A DNA stretch of 64,000 bases from Lepas anatifera (GCA_034440635.1 JAOTON010000206.1:124001-188000); one strand, 5' to 3'; positions 23,500 to 35,924 are shown, counted from the stretch's first letter. Notes: generated from the letters alone by a model not told the origin. A program made the numbers and translations.

Positions 23500-26092
23500 T
23501 TCCGGTCATTTCAGGTATCCTGGACGGTTTTCAGGTATCTGGACGGGCCGCGAGCTTCCTGGAGGAGTGTGATCTCAAAGGCCTCAAACAGTGTGTCAGC
23601 GAGCCCACTAGAGGGGAAAATGTGTTAGACCTAGTTTTCTGTAGGAGTGTTTACTGTCAAAACGTCGATGTCCAAGAATGTATGTTTGCAAGCGATCACA
23701 AAGAGATAGTCAGTCATTTCTCTCTGCCTATGCACCGCCCTGTATTAGTTAACCGTCAAAATGTGTTTAATTATAAGGAAGCTGATTTCAATGGACTGAG
23801 GAGAAGTCTGTCACTTATTCATTGGGGTGTCCTCGATGATCTGTCTGTGGATGAGGCGGTTGACACATTTTATGCCCTTCTGGAGTCTGCCATCGCGGAT
23901 CACGTGCCCACGGTCAATTCGGCGGAAGTGCCCTCCGTGGTTTGACGGTGCTGTGCGCGCGGCTCTCAGGCTTAAGGAGGCAGCTTTCCGGCGTCTGCGC
24001 CGAAACCCGAGCGAGCAGAGCACGGCCGACTTCTCCGAAAAGCGAAACAGCTTCAAATCTCTAGTCTCCCTCAAATATTCTCAGCACCTTTGTAAGCTGG
24101 CCGACGACATGAAGACCAACCCCAAGAGGTACTGGTCTTTTATCAGATGTGTCGGCAAAAAGTCTAGCGTCTCTAATATTATGCGCAGACCTGACCAAAC
24201 GCTCACCTCCGACGATGTAGAAAAAGCAGCTCTTCTGAACACGACTTTTGCTAGAAAATTCAGTAATCCCACCGTTAACTGTTATCCTCCGGCACCTGAG
24301 TACCCTTTGGAACCATTGTTTAGATTCACCGTAACCGAGGAAGCAGTCCGAATAGCGGTAAAATCCCTGAGTCCAAATAAGGCATGTGGCACCGATAATA
24401 TCAGTGCGAGGATTATTTTGGAGTGTGCCGACGAGCTAGCTGTGCCCCTCACCAAAATTTGTAAACTCTCTCTGCAGAGCGGCATCTTCCCTACACGGTG
24501 GAAACTGGCCAACATTGTTCCTATTTTCAAAAAAGGTGACAAAAAGGACCCGGCTAACTACCGATCCGTATCTCTTTTGCCCCTCTTCTCAAAAATCCTG
24601 GAAAGAATTGTGTACAGCCAGCTGTACCACCACGTGGCGCCGGTGCTGTGCCAGGAACAGCATGGGTTCATTCCGGGTCGGTCGTGCTCTAGCAACCTTG
24701 CCACATACCTCAGCTCGGCGTGGGAGGCCATATCGGACGGGTACCAGACGGATGCCATATACACTGACTATTCGGCCGCTTTTCAAAGTGTGAACCATAA
24801 ACTAATCATCCATAAATTGAAAAATTCCTATCATTTGCAGGCTTCTGCTCTTCACTGGTTCGTCTCATATCTCTCCGATAGGCGTCAGCGGGTCATCGTT
24901 AACGGAAAAGCATCGGACTGGATGCCAGTTACTTCAGGTGTTCCGGAGGGTTCTTTGGTCGCTCCTTTGATTTTCTCTCTGTTCATAAACGACCTTCCGT
25001 TGGAAATTGAGTCATCCTGTTTAATGTACGCCGATGATGTCAAAATTTACCGTAAAATTACGTCCCCGGCTGACGGGCTGCTGCTGCAACACGACCTAGA
25101 TCGTTTGCAGAGGTGGTCCGTTAGGTGGGGTCTCATTCTGAATCCCATAAAGTGCAAATCGTTCACGATGACCCTCAGACGCGCACCTGTTCAGATACAA
25201 TACCATATCGATAGCGCTGTTCTTGAAGCTGTTAACCAAATTCGTGATCTAGGCACAATTTTAGACACCAAACTCACTTTCTCGGCTAACATTTCTAGCA
25301 TAGTTAGTAGGGCAAACCGTGCACTAGGCCTTTTGATTCGAACATTTCAGACAAATTCAAAAAGGACTAAATTCAACCAAAAATCTCTTCTGACGGCATA
25401 CTACGCCAACATTAGGTCTTTGTTAGAATACAACAGCGTTATCTGGTCAGGTGCTGCCAATTCCCACACGGTGCGGGTTGATCGGGTACAGCACAAATTT
25501 CTCATCTGGCTAAATCATCATGTTACCACACATTGCGTTTCCCTTTCTTACGAATCTCTTCTTAACCACTTCGGCGTCATTTCGCTTTCTTCTCGTAGAT
25601 TGCAACACGACTTGCTCTTTCTTAAAGGTCTATTTTCGAACAAAATTAGGTCATCAGAGTTGCTCGAAAAATTCCCATTGCATGTGCCATCCCGATCAAC
25701 TCGCACGCTGCTTCTTTTCGCTGAGCGCCGCGGTCGTGTCAGCACCGTCAATAACGGCTTCCCTCAGCGTATACCGAGGGAGTTGAATGCATTTCTGCGG
25801 CGGGGAAATGCAGATTTTTTCAACGACTCTTTTATAGATTTTAGGAAACATGTTCTTGCATATATTCACACTGTTTAATTTCTATTACCGTCACTTTTAT
25901 CATCGGTTTTATCATCAGCTGCATCTTTCTCATCACTCACATTTTGTTGTTTTTACCGCTTTTTACATGTGTGTCTCTCATCTGTGTACATAGTTTTCCT
26001 TTTACTTACATCGACTTCGCCTGTTAATGGATAATTTTCTGTTGGCGATTTACTTGAATAAATAGATAAATAATAAATAAATAAATCCTAGA
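23500..26092 (+). mobile_element. 5'-truncated Jockey-group LINE
   Basis: The element begins within the end of an APE-type endonuclease domain, covers the complete reverse transcriptase and carboxy-terminal region, and ends at 25878. A 3' untranslated region of about 170 bp finishes in an (AATAAATA)-like tail at about 26055-26090, typical of Jockey/CR1-type LINEs that end in short tandem repeats. The left limit is uncertain (between 23460 and 23520). No target duplication was found by eye. Confidence 0.85.
23506..25878 (+). pseudogene. LINE ORF2 relic: endonuclease end plus reverse transcriptase
   Basis: It encodes the LINE enzyme that nicks target DNA and copies element RNA into it. The first part (to 23945) reads FLEECDLKGLKQCVSEPTRG and ends the endonuclease with the conserved SDH (23694-23702). 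A single frameshift near 23905-23940 passes to the 683-aa frame. That frame carries KACGTDNIS, YRSVSLLPLFSKILERIV, FIPGRSCS, a catalytic Asp in YTDYSAAF (24760-24783), GVPEGS (24937-24954) and the YADD box (25027-25038). The carboxy end (LLTAYYANIRSLLEYNSVIW, VDRVQHKFL) matches the family. Oddities are FQ where the first RT motif normally has FD, and GVPEGS instead of GVPQGS. It is quite well preserved but inactive through the truncation and frameshift. Confidence 0.87.
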
Positions 26093-26107
26093 GGACACTA
26101 GCTAGGC

Positions 26108-26250
26108 AGTTAAAGGGAGTGTCCCACTTTTACAATTGGTTTTCAACTGAGGGGCGGATTTAGGATTTCGCTAAGGGGTGGGCGGTAGGGGTAAAGCCTC
26201 CGGGGGCGGCCAATCTACCATCTGGGGGGGGCTTGGTATCATAAAGGTCG
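26108..26250 (+). mobile_element. Fragments: family E-like end and GGCGGAT-type start
   Basis: TTAA-AGGGAGTGTCCCAC at 26110-26127 resembles one terminus of the 450-bp family. At about 26152 a GGGGCGGATTTAGGATTT start resembles the GGCGGATCCAGG family, followed by a G-rich block. Neither has a visible second end. Confidence 0.35.
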
Positions 26251-26970
26251 CTTTCGGGTCCCAAAGTTTATCTGCTGTCGATGCCGCTTCAAACGGCGCT
26301 GACTAAAAATACGGCAGAAGATATCAAAGTGTCTGTTCCAACAAGTAGCAATGAAACAAGGCATCTGTATCTGGACTACTATTAGAGGTGGAATTCGCGC
26401 ACGGACGGCATTTGGGGATTTTGAGAACCAGTGTCTGTCACCAATGCGCCCTGTCTGCGTCGTGCAGATAGTGATACAATCAACAACATTCTACGTGAGA
26501 CCGATTTTTGTGGACTTAATGCATTTTTAGAGGACGCAAACAAATGCTTAAAATCTAGAAATGGCATAAAGCCTGCTAGTGCTCCCTGCCGAGCTTTCAA
26601 TTTTTTACACAGGTGAGGTAGGAATTTCTCATTTTAGTCTGGACACAGCCTTTCTTTAATGGCAAACACCAAATACCTCGGCAAGACTAGTAAATGATAG
26701 AAGTCTTAAAACAGCATTCTGAGTTATCAGTAGATTCGGAATATTTTTAAAGAAAGAATATAAAGGGGATATTTGTCAACGCGCTTAAACCCTGCCTCAT
26801 GGTAAACGTGATTTAACTAGCCAGCTACACTGCAGCGTAGCATGTTTTCATTGCAAGAGACACCATAACCACATATCGGGCGGGCACACAACCATGAGCG
26901 CGCCCTGGGGATTCTGAGTGATAACTTGGCAAAATATGGCACCGATCACGCGGGGAAACATCGTCCACCC
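26251..26970. other. No firm feature
   Basis: A 61-aa plus frame (26431-26616) and a 72-aa minus frame overlap. No repeats or domains recognised. Confidence 0.3.
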
Positions 26971-26974
26971 TCAC

Positions 26975-27722
26975 TGAAAGCTTAGAGCGGACCATGCGGC
27001 AGTGGGGCGATCTAAGGCGAAGGGGGTGGCCAATCGTGAAATAAGGGCACCCAACCACAAAGAAGAGGACACTTGCAGGTGCATGAGGCGGTACACGTAA
27101 AAGTGAGGCGCACCAAGGCTGGACAAAAACCTGAAAAGATGGAACAATAGCAATGATTCTGGTTGAACGATGCAACAAATACCAGGTTTATACACCGTCG
27201 CCAACTCCTACCCTGTAACGGGGTATTTGGGGGACCAGATCAACTTATTCTGAGGCTCTGCCGGGACCCGTCGCTTAGTACAAGTAGTAGAGTACAAGTA
27301 CGCTATTCACTGAGTCGCGATAGAGGCCGGTCTAAAGTGGATGAGAACGATACATTTTGAAGTGGGCGAACAATGGGCGATTCATTGTGAAATAGAGGTG
27401 CCCAACCACATGAAAGAGGGCGACCGGAGGTGAATGAGGGCGGCCCACGTTGACGTGGGGAACCATAGGGCTACAAAACAGCCTTCAATAGTGGAGATGG
27501 GGCGAACAATCATGCCGAATAGGGCGGCCAAAAGTAGATGAGGCTGGTCCATGCTGTAGTGGGGCTCCCCTGGGCTGAAAAGGGGCGGCCAGTCATAAAA
27601 ATATAGGCACCAAACCACAAAGGCGAGGGCGTCCAAAATTTGATGAGAGCGGCCCGTGTTCAAGTGGGGCGCCCAATAGTATGGCGGGGGGAAACCGATT
27701 AAAAATTAGAGGTGGCTCACGG
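26975..27722. repeat. Degenerate 20-bp tandem array split by a SINE relic
   Basis: From about 27320 to 27720 the sequence parses into roughly 19 units of 19-23 bp with the consensus RGGGCGGCCAANNNTNNATG. Examples are AGGGCGGCCAAAAGTAGATG, AGGGCGGCCCACGTTGACGT, AGAGCGGCCCGTGTTCAAGT and GGGGCGCCCAATAGTATGGC. The same units occur at about 26975-27115. Between them lies the SINE-like segment. Because units differ at many positions, ordinary tandem-repeat masking may miss the array. Confidence 0.65.
27165..27300 (-). mobile_element. SINE relic inside the 20-bp array
   Basis: CACCGTCGCCAACTCCTACCC (about 27193-27213), read on the minus strand, is the conserved SINE tail (AGGAGTTGGCGACGGTG). A partial head follows towards 27290. 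The A and B boxes are not clear, so this is a degraded copy. Confidence 0.5.
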
Positions 27723-28534
27723 TGCCAAAGGCCAGATTCAAATGATTCATTTTGTGCTTTGGTCTAGCATTCATTGTTCGTACCCAAGGTGTCGCCATTT
27801 TCAGGCGCCTTCGGCGTCCGAACTCGGCAGGAGACAGCCCTTGGGACCTAAGGGTGGGGGGAGGGGCGACCACCCACTCGTCCCTCTGCATCCACCTCTG
27901 ACTGAGATGACAGTTTTGTAGAGCGTGTCGAGAAGCCACTAATGACATATTGTACTTCACCCAAAGCTATTTATAGATTTTCCGCAAGCTTTTAAGTTCA
28001 AAGTACCACCTTATTCCAAATCATTTAGTTTAATTTATTGTCCAATCATCAACGGGCGTGATGATCCCATGACCATCCCAATGACGGATGAAGTCATGGT
28101 GATGAAACAGTCGTGGCAAATATCAATGTCAGTGGATACAACATAAAATAATAAAATAACACGGTAAAACGAATAGAATGGCTGCTCAATCGCAGTTAGC
28201 CACATAAAGGATCACACGTGCTCGAAATTGAGCAGCTGTGGCATTCCACACTTCAAAACCTCTACACTTGTTTAAGAACACATTGTAGATCCTCGGCAAT
28301 CTACAAAACAAGCTTGACATAAGAGTGCTTACTCTCGCGTAGGGCTCACGAAAGATGATTCTGTTTCGCAGGGTTCGGGAAGAGCTGCTAGAGGAAGCAT
28401 TCTAACAGAAAAGACGCGTCAATTTTGTAGTTATGGAGATTCCGTAGGAACAGAAGATCATGTTGCATCCCCCTTCCAGCTAATGAAGTTATGTAGAAAG
28501 AATGAAATAATTCCTTCCCATCTGGCAGCGCATG
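27723..28534. other. Unique region, no gene supported
   Basis: Overlapping short frames on both strands and no recognisable domain or repeat. Confidence 0.3.
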
Positions 28535-28762
28535 TCAATTGATGTGTGTTAACAAGTGGCATGGCCACGCAACTTTACATGTCGAAAGCGGCCGCAAACT
28601 GCCAGATTCTCCATTCAGCCGATCCGGGTTCAAGGCCCGGCGGCTTCCCTGAACAAGGAGCAAGCTGGCTCCCGAGAAACCCTCCCAACAGGGAAAGAGT
28701 TGGCGACGCCATATGACCCTGGCAGTTGGTGAGTCGATAAGCCCCAAAAATTATTATATCTG
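28535..28762 (+). mobile_element. tRNA-derived SINE
   Basis: The B box is GGTTCAAGGC at 28627-28636 within GATCCGGGTTCAAGGCCCGG. A conserved tail CAACAGGGAAAGAGTTGGCGACGCC lies at 28686-28710, then ATATGACCCTGGCAG, and the 3' end is AAATTATTATA. The head before the B box is atypical of a plain tRNA. Tail and 3' end agree with the copy at 13404. Confidence 0.68.
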
Positions 28763-30065
28763 CCAGATTCGTGATGAAATGCGATGCTTGTGTCAACCTA
28801 GCCTAGTAAGATAAGAAGCTATGTCTGTGTTCTGAGCGTTTTGAGGTTGAACCAGAATGTTTTCCTGATTTTAAGACCTTTCTGGTCCGTACGGTGTCCC
28901 CTTTAGAATTTCGAGCAAGTGTTTCCCTTTAAACAGCACATCGTTTGGAAGCATTTGCCTCAGCCAAAATGCAAAACATCAAGCCTTTTTTCCCATGATT
29001 TTGGGGGACGTCTGCCCCTCTTTGGATGCCAATGTTATCCACCCACCAAGGTCTGCCTCGACATCAAGTCTGGTTTCGTTTGCACCCTGACCCGCCCAAG
29101 CCTGGCGTTGGTAAATGAATAGCTCTCAGACTTCAAAGGCCGCTGCGATGTGTCAAGAAGCTCCGTAATTAGAATGTGCCCGTGCGTCGGAGGCGTGCGT
29201 TTCCTCGCTTCGGCAGAAAGTGGCCCGCCTGCTCGGCTGTCTAATCTCTGTTTGTGACGGCCTCCCGCCGCGCCCGCCGGATTGCCAGCTCGTTGCTGTT
29301 GCGAGGCAGAAGCGAATCCACTGCCTCCAGCCTCTGCCCTCACCTGTCCAAGCTGGAAACTGGGCCCCGAGCTGGATTTAGGCTATGCAGCATGACCTCA
29401 CGTCTGGTTTTTATTCGGGGCAACATAATATCCAGGGCAGTAGATGACGGAAGGGTAGAAACGTCCGATATCCCCAATAATCTACAGAAACGGCCTCAGG
29501 ATGGGTGAGGATGGTCTAGTTTCCCAAATGGGAAGTTCGTTCAACGTGTTTTTTGGTCCGTGTCTTGCTGTGACCCTGAGAATTCAACACCTTCTGCAGG
29601 GAATCCTTCAAGTGCACTTCCCTCGATCTCGATCCTAACACAGTTTTGCTTCAAATGCAAACGACATGCGTTGTCCTATGCAAATTAAGCTCCATACTGC
29701 GTTGTTTGCCCAGGTTAACATGAGGACCAGCGGAGGCTAAAACAAGGCCCATTTATTCGATGGAAACTGCAATTTTCTGGCCCTCCCATTGTGCATAGCT
29801 AAATCATACATTTAAACATTAATGTAAACCTCCGTCAAGTTACATATCTTTTGTTTTGGCTTTCCATAGCTTCTGAATAACAAATCATGTAAAAGCTTTG
29901 TGTTTAGGAGAGTCCAAATTATCGAACACATATTTCGCATTTTAGATTTTCTTAAAATCACATTTTACTGGGAATTGGCTTGACCATAGGTCATCACAAC
30001 ACAAATCTGGGACAGAATTATAGCCCAGCTTTGGGGCTTTACGACACACAGACTGCTGAAATCAT
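28763..30065. other. Unique region with short GC-rich block (29130-29360)
   Basis: The frames in the GC-rich block (102 aa minus, 84 aa plus) overlap and show no domain. A TTTTGGGGGACGTC phrase near 28992 matches part of the 579-800 repeat. Confidence 0.35.
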
Positions 30066-30205
30066 ATGGTGCCGCCAACTCTCACCCTGTTAGAAGGGTA
30101 TTGTGGGGACTGGAAAAGCGTATGCAGAATACCCGCCCGGGGATTTGAACTCGGGTCAGTGGCGTGGAGATGAAGTCCTCTCCCTCACGCCACCGGATCC
30201 TCTAA
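30066..30205 (-). mobile_element. tRNA-derived SINE (minus strand)
   Basis: On the minus strand the A box region TGGCGTGAGGGAGAGGAC (about 30174-30191) and B box GAGTTCAAATCCCC (complement of 30140-30153) are followed by the family tail, seen on the plus strand as GTGCCGCCAACTCTCACCCTG (30069-30089). Confidence 0.68.
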
Positions 30206-31174
30206 ACGGAATTGTAGCCAATGGCGTCCTCGTACCATGGCATGCGTTGTAGATATTCTGTTAAAAAATTACGCCGTTGGTGACGTCTCAAACTTTTCGG
30301 AAGTAATAACAATTGACTTCAACTAGTGCCCTGACCAGAAATGACCTGGACCTGAAATTCGAGAAAAGCTGTGGAATATATCAGGCATAAGAACGTAATG
30401 CACGGCGCCGCTATGGGACGTGGCGGACAAAACCTGAGGAGAGGGGGCACTCCTTCCCTGTAGCAGGCACATCCCTCCGTGTACCCCTCCTGTAGCTTAT
30501 CATGGAGCATGTTCAGCCGTGGGACGCCGGTCAGACGGCGTACCGGTCATACTGTTCAGCGATGAATGGCATCCCACAGTGCGCAGCAGCGGATATGTCG
30601 CTTGGCGTCACTGGGCGGCAAAAGTCGAATTCAATGTGTCCCGTTGCGGTGCAACGAACGCTTATACGACGATATTCGGTGCTCTCAGTACTTCATTCAA
30701 GAGTTGGCACATGCAAATGCCTGTGGAGCTGCTTATGTATTAAATTATTTAAATGGGTCTGGAAATGGAATGTTTTGCACACATGAGCATTTGGACTAGA
30801 ACTTAGCTTCGAACTAGAACTTCAGCAGCCTGGGCACAGCCAGGACAATGAGATAAGGCAGAACAATACAGTCATTGTCAGGCTAGAGCCAGTCTTAGCA
30901 AAATGATACTGAAAGACTCACAACCTCTTAACGCTAAAAGCAGTTAAACAGACGACGCTAGCCATAAATCAGGTCGGCGCAGCGGTCGTCGGCACGCTCG
31001 TCTCTGCCGGTGGGGTCAGTGGGGCCCAAGCCAAGTGGCCATCAGCCTGCGGCTATTTAATCCATAATTGGTTGCCACTGTCCCGTAGGCGTAGGAACGG
31101 AGGAGGCAGGGTGCCTGTTCCTATTATTGCATTGGGGAGGGGGGAGAAGCCCACAGCGCTGACCCTGTAATGAC
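30206..31174. other. Region with possible weak transposase-like frame
   Basis: A 74-codon plus frame (30519-30743) includes VILFSDEWHPTVRSSGYVAWRHW, loosely like the second catalytic block of Tc1/mariner-type transposases (FSDE followed by a basic-aromatic stretch). Nothing on either side supports a full domain, so I do not call a gene. Confidence 0.2.
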
Positions 31175-31178
31175 TTAA

Positions 31179-32111
31179 CACGCGCAGTGGAGGAGTCCTG
31201 AAGTCCTCCCCCCAGATATTTTTTCCGCAGTGGCCGAACCACCGTTCGCCCGCTGGAAAACGCTACTTGGCCAAATTTATGATAACTGATTAGCGCGTCG
31301 ATTGGTAGAGGAACTTTAAAAAGCAGTCAATTGTTTTTTCTTTTAATTCAGGATTTCAAAGTCAGACATATATTTTGAGACCGTCGCGATACCGCGGTCG
31401 CACAAGTTATATAGCGCAAATAGCGCTCCGCGCGCATTTGCATGTGCCAACTCTGTAGACCAATGTGACATAAACCGTTGTAGACCAAATGATGACATAA
31501 ACCGTTATATAATAAGGTTATATGTCAAGGTCAACCCACATGAAGGTAAAAGTCAAGGTCATTGACCCCAGTATTCCGGTCAAATGACATTATTCAGTAT
31601 GACGTATATTATGCTAAAACTTCATAGTCAAAGCTACTCAATGTCAAGGTCAACGCCACAGGTCTAGGTTAGATGCTCTTTTCCCTCATTTCCCGCCCAT
31701 AGGCTGCTATAGTGCCAGCTGTACTGTAAATTATTGGGAATATGTCATATTGTTACGTCATAGGCGATTGAACTTGAATGGCCTTGACCGCAAAATTTCA
31801 GAAAACATTTTGTGGGAGCTTTACTCTATGACCTTAATCCAATTTTTGTGCATTGTCGACATTTTTCCTGATAATCACGGCCTTTCCCAATAGGTCTCTA
31901 GCACAGCCCAGATTTGACCTTCACGACCTCGTTTGACCTTGAAGATAATGACCTAGGTGAATGAAAATTTGGCATAACCTAGATCACCATCATTCTCACA
32001 CACCACTCAACGGGCGTGTTTCTAACCCTCTTGGTTTCTAAGATCTCAGGGAGGCACTTTAGGAACCCCCTCTACTGCACGTTGACACCAGACGCCTCTC
32101 CTTTTCGCGTG
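31179..32111 (-). mobile_element. TTAA element, family D copy 1 (older)
   Basis: TTAA at 31175-31178 and 32112-32115. The left end is CACGCGCAGTGGAGGAG. The right end (inverted) has CGCGAAAAGGAGAGGCG, spacer TCTGGTGTCAA, then CGTGCAGTAGAGGGGG, a degraded version of the duplicated motif. The body shares CTAATTAGCGCGTCGATTGG-like and TTTCTAAGATCTCAGGG phrases with 48863-49780 in reverse. AGGTCA/TGACCT hexamers are fewer and more decayed than in family A. Confidence 0.8.
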
Positions 32112-32115
32112 TTAA

Positions 32116-32887
32116 TTTACAGGTAACTAAAATTTGTGCAGATATTCTGTCTTTACTGGTAACGTCTTATCCAGTGCTCGACAACACTCGTATCTGAATT
32201 CTCAGCTTAATTTTAGAAAGAAAAGTATTTTTATTCCATGCTACTTTCACAAAAATTTCATCTATTTCTGAGTATATTCAACCTTGCCAGGCTTTAAATT
32301 CTCCCACAATGAACATTTTTTGCCCGGAAAATGATCGTCTATCGCCGATTTTATCTAAGCAATGCCGTCAAATACGCTAAAACCTTGTAGTTATTTAGCA
32401 GCGTGGAAGTGGACAACAAACGCCAACATTACAATTACAAACTTGCGGGGAAAATGCCAGCTGTTGATCTTTTGGCCGTTGATTTTGAGCTCTTGACCTA
32501 GTGACCCCCCCCAATAACTTTGCTGTTCCTACGCCTACGTATTCTTCATTCGACATCTTTTGAAGCCCAATTGCGGAAACATCGGAATCTCGGTGGACAG
32601 CACGAACGAGCGAAGAGTGAAAATAGCCAAGTGGTGATACGGCTGGTGGTAAGTGCATCAAAAGCTTTGATGAAGAACGGACGGTTGACAGGAAAAAATG
32701 TCGTGAAAGTGAAGTGATTTCTTTTAAAGGAAATCAACTGGTTTTTGGGAGGGATGGCTTGAATTTCCTGTTTACTCTGACTTAGATATAAAAATTGCAG
32801 CCTTTTGATTGAATGCATCGCCTCTCATAAATCTTGACCTGATGATGCATGCCACGTAAGGACTGACATCTCCTAAGCTGAGTAGGA
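32116..32887. other. No firm feature
   Basis: Short overlapping frames only. Confidence 0.3.
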
Positions 32888-32992
32888 CAATTCTCCTCGA
32901 AGCTGCGTATGTCAGTTTTCCTCGAAGCTGCGTATGACAATCCCGGAAGCTGCGTATGACAGATCTCCTCGAAGCTGCGTATGACAATACTT
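32888..32992. repeat. CCTCGAAGCTGCGTATG tandem repeat
   Basis: Four imperfect units of 23-28 bp built on CCTCGAAGCTGCGTATGACA; the third unit is shortened. Confidence 0.8.
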
Positions 32993-34011
32993 TTGGGTGT
33001 GTTCGTTTGGGATGTACTAATCTCTGGTTGGCTGGTGGAGGACGTGACTAATTTGGTAGCTGTCACTGGGTCTGACCGAGCCTCCATTTGTCTCTCCGGC
33101 GGCTGCGCTGTCTCCCTGGACAATGAACAGAACGTCGCCTACTGAGAATTTGCGGCCCGGCCAGAGATCTTCATCTCCCGCCGGGCATGGTAACCGTTTT
33201 TCTGGGATAGAACTTTAACCCGAGGGTCTAAAATGCATGCAGCAGAAACGTTGCGGAGTACACTTTTTGAGATGTATGCGGAGAAAGCTGCAACCTAAAT
33301 GTGTGTGAGAGAACTTGGTATTTGTTTCATCATGAGAAGCTGGAAAACCATTGAACTGTATGGAAAGAAACGACCATAAGCAATTCTACCCTAATTTCAG
33401 GCTGCTTTTCCATGTTGGCTCGCTCACCCACACAATGAGAGCCCACATTGAAGGATGTTTAGGGCATTATCTTCTTATTGCTTCGCAATCTTATTCATGG
33501 TCTGCATCTGCTTTCATGCGTTTATCGTTTAAAGCAAATATTTTGATATGTTTGATCCCAACCTCATCAGCTCATAAAGCTGCCAGAACTGGCAGTCTTA
33601 ATTCTAAAACCCGGCTCTCAGTTCGCTCAGAAAAAGCGCGGAATCTGCTGGAAAGGATATTGGACCTGGCCAAATTTATACTCAACCTGGATGCACGACT
33701 GGATGGCACTCAACTGACCTCGATGTCTGGAAATTCTACAATTCCAATAAGGAAGGCGGAGCGATCGAACCTTTTAAACCATTCCTGGCTTTAGCCAACC
33801 GACCGCACGCAACGACTGAGCTAATTAGAGTGGTCGATCTCCCGGGGCCGAGCTCCGACAAAGTATTCACGCACGAGGCATCGTGGGACTCGCGCGCAAA
33901 AGGGCGGCTGCTTCCGTACATCGGCAGGCACCAACATTTGGTATCAAGGATTAGTTTTGTATCAAATGCCTCCTGTTTATGGCATGTTTCTCGTACTCAG
34001 TGAATCAAGAT
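32993..34011. other. Unique region; 147-aa frame not recognised
   Basis: The longest non-repetitive frame here is plus 33351-33794 (147 aa). It has a hydrophobic middle section but no motif I recognise and no context to support it as a gene. A TGGGACTCG-rich segment follows. Confidence 0.25.
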
Positions 34012-34232
34012 GTTGCCACCGATGTGATGTGTGAGGGTGTGGAACTTGGTATATTATTGCCACCGATGTGATGTGTGGGGTGTGGAACTTGGTATATTAT
34101 TGCCACCGATGTGATGTGTGAGGGTGTGGAACTTGGTATATTATTGCCACCGATGTGATGTGTGAGGGTGTGGAACTTGGTATATTATTGCCACCGATGT
34201 GATGTGTGAGGGTGTGGAACTTGGTATATTAT
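34012..34232. repeat. 44-bp tandem repeat, five copies
   Basis: Units start with GCCACCGATGTGATGTG at 34015, 34059, 34102, 34146 and 34190. One unit lacks a single A (43 bp). Otherwise they are identical, which points to recent expansion. Confidence 0.95.
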
Positions 34233-34754
34233 TCCAATGGAATCATTATTGATAGCTCCATAATAATGCAAACTCCATGATTTGTTACCGCATGTGATTT
34301 TCAGGGCGCGGCCTTTCGTATTTTAATATTTTAATGATAAGTTTCGCTTCTTGAGTATTGCCCTCAATATGGTATTTAGGGGCGTTATGTTTTGAATGAT
34401 TCCGCAAGGTACCATGTTTTGTATCTTAATCTAAATCTGTGCTTTCGCATGCTATTTTGAGAATCGATTTGTTTTAGCATCTGCTCACACAAATACAACT
34501 TCTGACCATAGCAACTGCAATTTCGGAAGCAATATTAAGGGTTTTTAACGCGCAAGTCTCCAAATCTCGCGAATACCCCGGTGGCCAGGCTATCTTTGGG
34601 CAATGGCACAATTTGCTAGAAAGTGCAACGGTATCGAGACATTTTGTTGCGGAATCTATGTGGTCATATTTCAAAACCGCATGCTGTATTAGATACGTTA
34701 GAAAACATTTTTCAGCAGTGTTCGAAGATTGTTCCAAACTCGGGTTGAGAAGGT

Positions 34755-34880
34755 GGATAACGGACCTAGCCTCCCCCATTGCCTCACAACAGCCTCCGGC
34801 TATAGATTAATTGTCGCGGCACTCTGACATTTCGGGGAGGGGGGAGGTTGAGGCCCCTAGCCCCCTTACATCTGCCACTG
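34755..34880 (+). mobile_element. hAT-like fragment with right terminus
   Basis: It shares CCTCCCCCATTGCCTC and the G-rich block with 1493-1690 and ends ATCTGCCACTG, the complement of the CAGTGGCGGAT start there. The left part is missing. Confidence 0.5.
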
Positions 34881-35889
34881 GGTGTAGGTACGTCCAAAGT
34901 ATTGGGGTGCGGGAACTGAGGCCTATTTTTGGTTATGTCTTTGAAAGCAAAGCTGTATGCTAAACGGCTAGGATCTGTACATCTGAGAAGCTATGGCTTC
35001 TCATGCGTCTACGCTTATCTGTAAAACCAACTTTGTTTTCGACACGTTCAAGAAGACTGCGCTATCCGTTAAAAACCCATGATAAACGTACGGCTTCCTG
35101 TTGAACATAACAAACGTCCCGCTTGATATTATTCCTTGCAGCACTGAAGGAAAGGTTGTGCATGTATTATCCGAAGTGGGATTAAAATCTCCTATGCCTC
35201 GGGCGGTTAGACAAATTGAATTAAGAGTGTGGCGAGATTTATATATAATGAATTGGTTAGATATGCTAACATATATTGGAAAATGTTTTATCCAGGCCTC
35301 TTTTTACATCTCAAACAAAGCTAAGAAATCTGCCTTCGCGTTTTCTGTGATTTGATTATTCGGGCGTTCGAAGCACATGGTCGACAAACTAACACACTGA
35401 TTTTGTGCTGCTGGCTCAGCATCAGCAATCAGCGCAGGCCACACAAATAGTCTGCGATAATTCTCAGCATCCTGAAGCCCGATATAAGCGCTGCCTCCAC
35501 CCGGCCACTGTTCAACTTCTAGTCAGTGGACTAAGCCAAGACTCCTTCAATATAAAAAAACAGCCAGCCGGCAGCTGTGTCCTTGAACCCTCAGAAACGA
35601 CGGGAAGATACAGTTTGAGGCCGTTAATAACTCTTAAGTCCAGTACATTGGTCCGATATTAGTTGATATAAGTTGATAAATCCGTTAATAACTAAAATTC
35701 CCCGCCGCTTGACATAAGCTGATTCCTGCCAAATAAGCATATCTCGCTGATTCACCCACCTTCCGTGATATACTCGCCGCCCAAAAGCTGCTGCCAAATT
35801 GATTTCCGGAGGGTCGGTGTGACGGAAGCTGGCCATGCTGCCTCCGCAATCTTAGGTCCGGTAGAAGTACGGGTCCCCGCGTGTGGGCG
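34881..35889. other. Unique region, no gene supported
   Basis: Short frames of 60-90 aa with no domains. Confidence 0.3.
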
Positions 35890-35924
35890 GTGCGAGAGAG
35901 AGAGAGAGAGAGAGAGGAGAGGGG

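Noticed and set aside
33351..33794. 147-aa plus frame as a candidate gene
   Set aside because: No recognisable domain, no neighbours in the same frame and no evidence of exons; length alone is not convincing in 64 kb of eukaryotic DNA.
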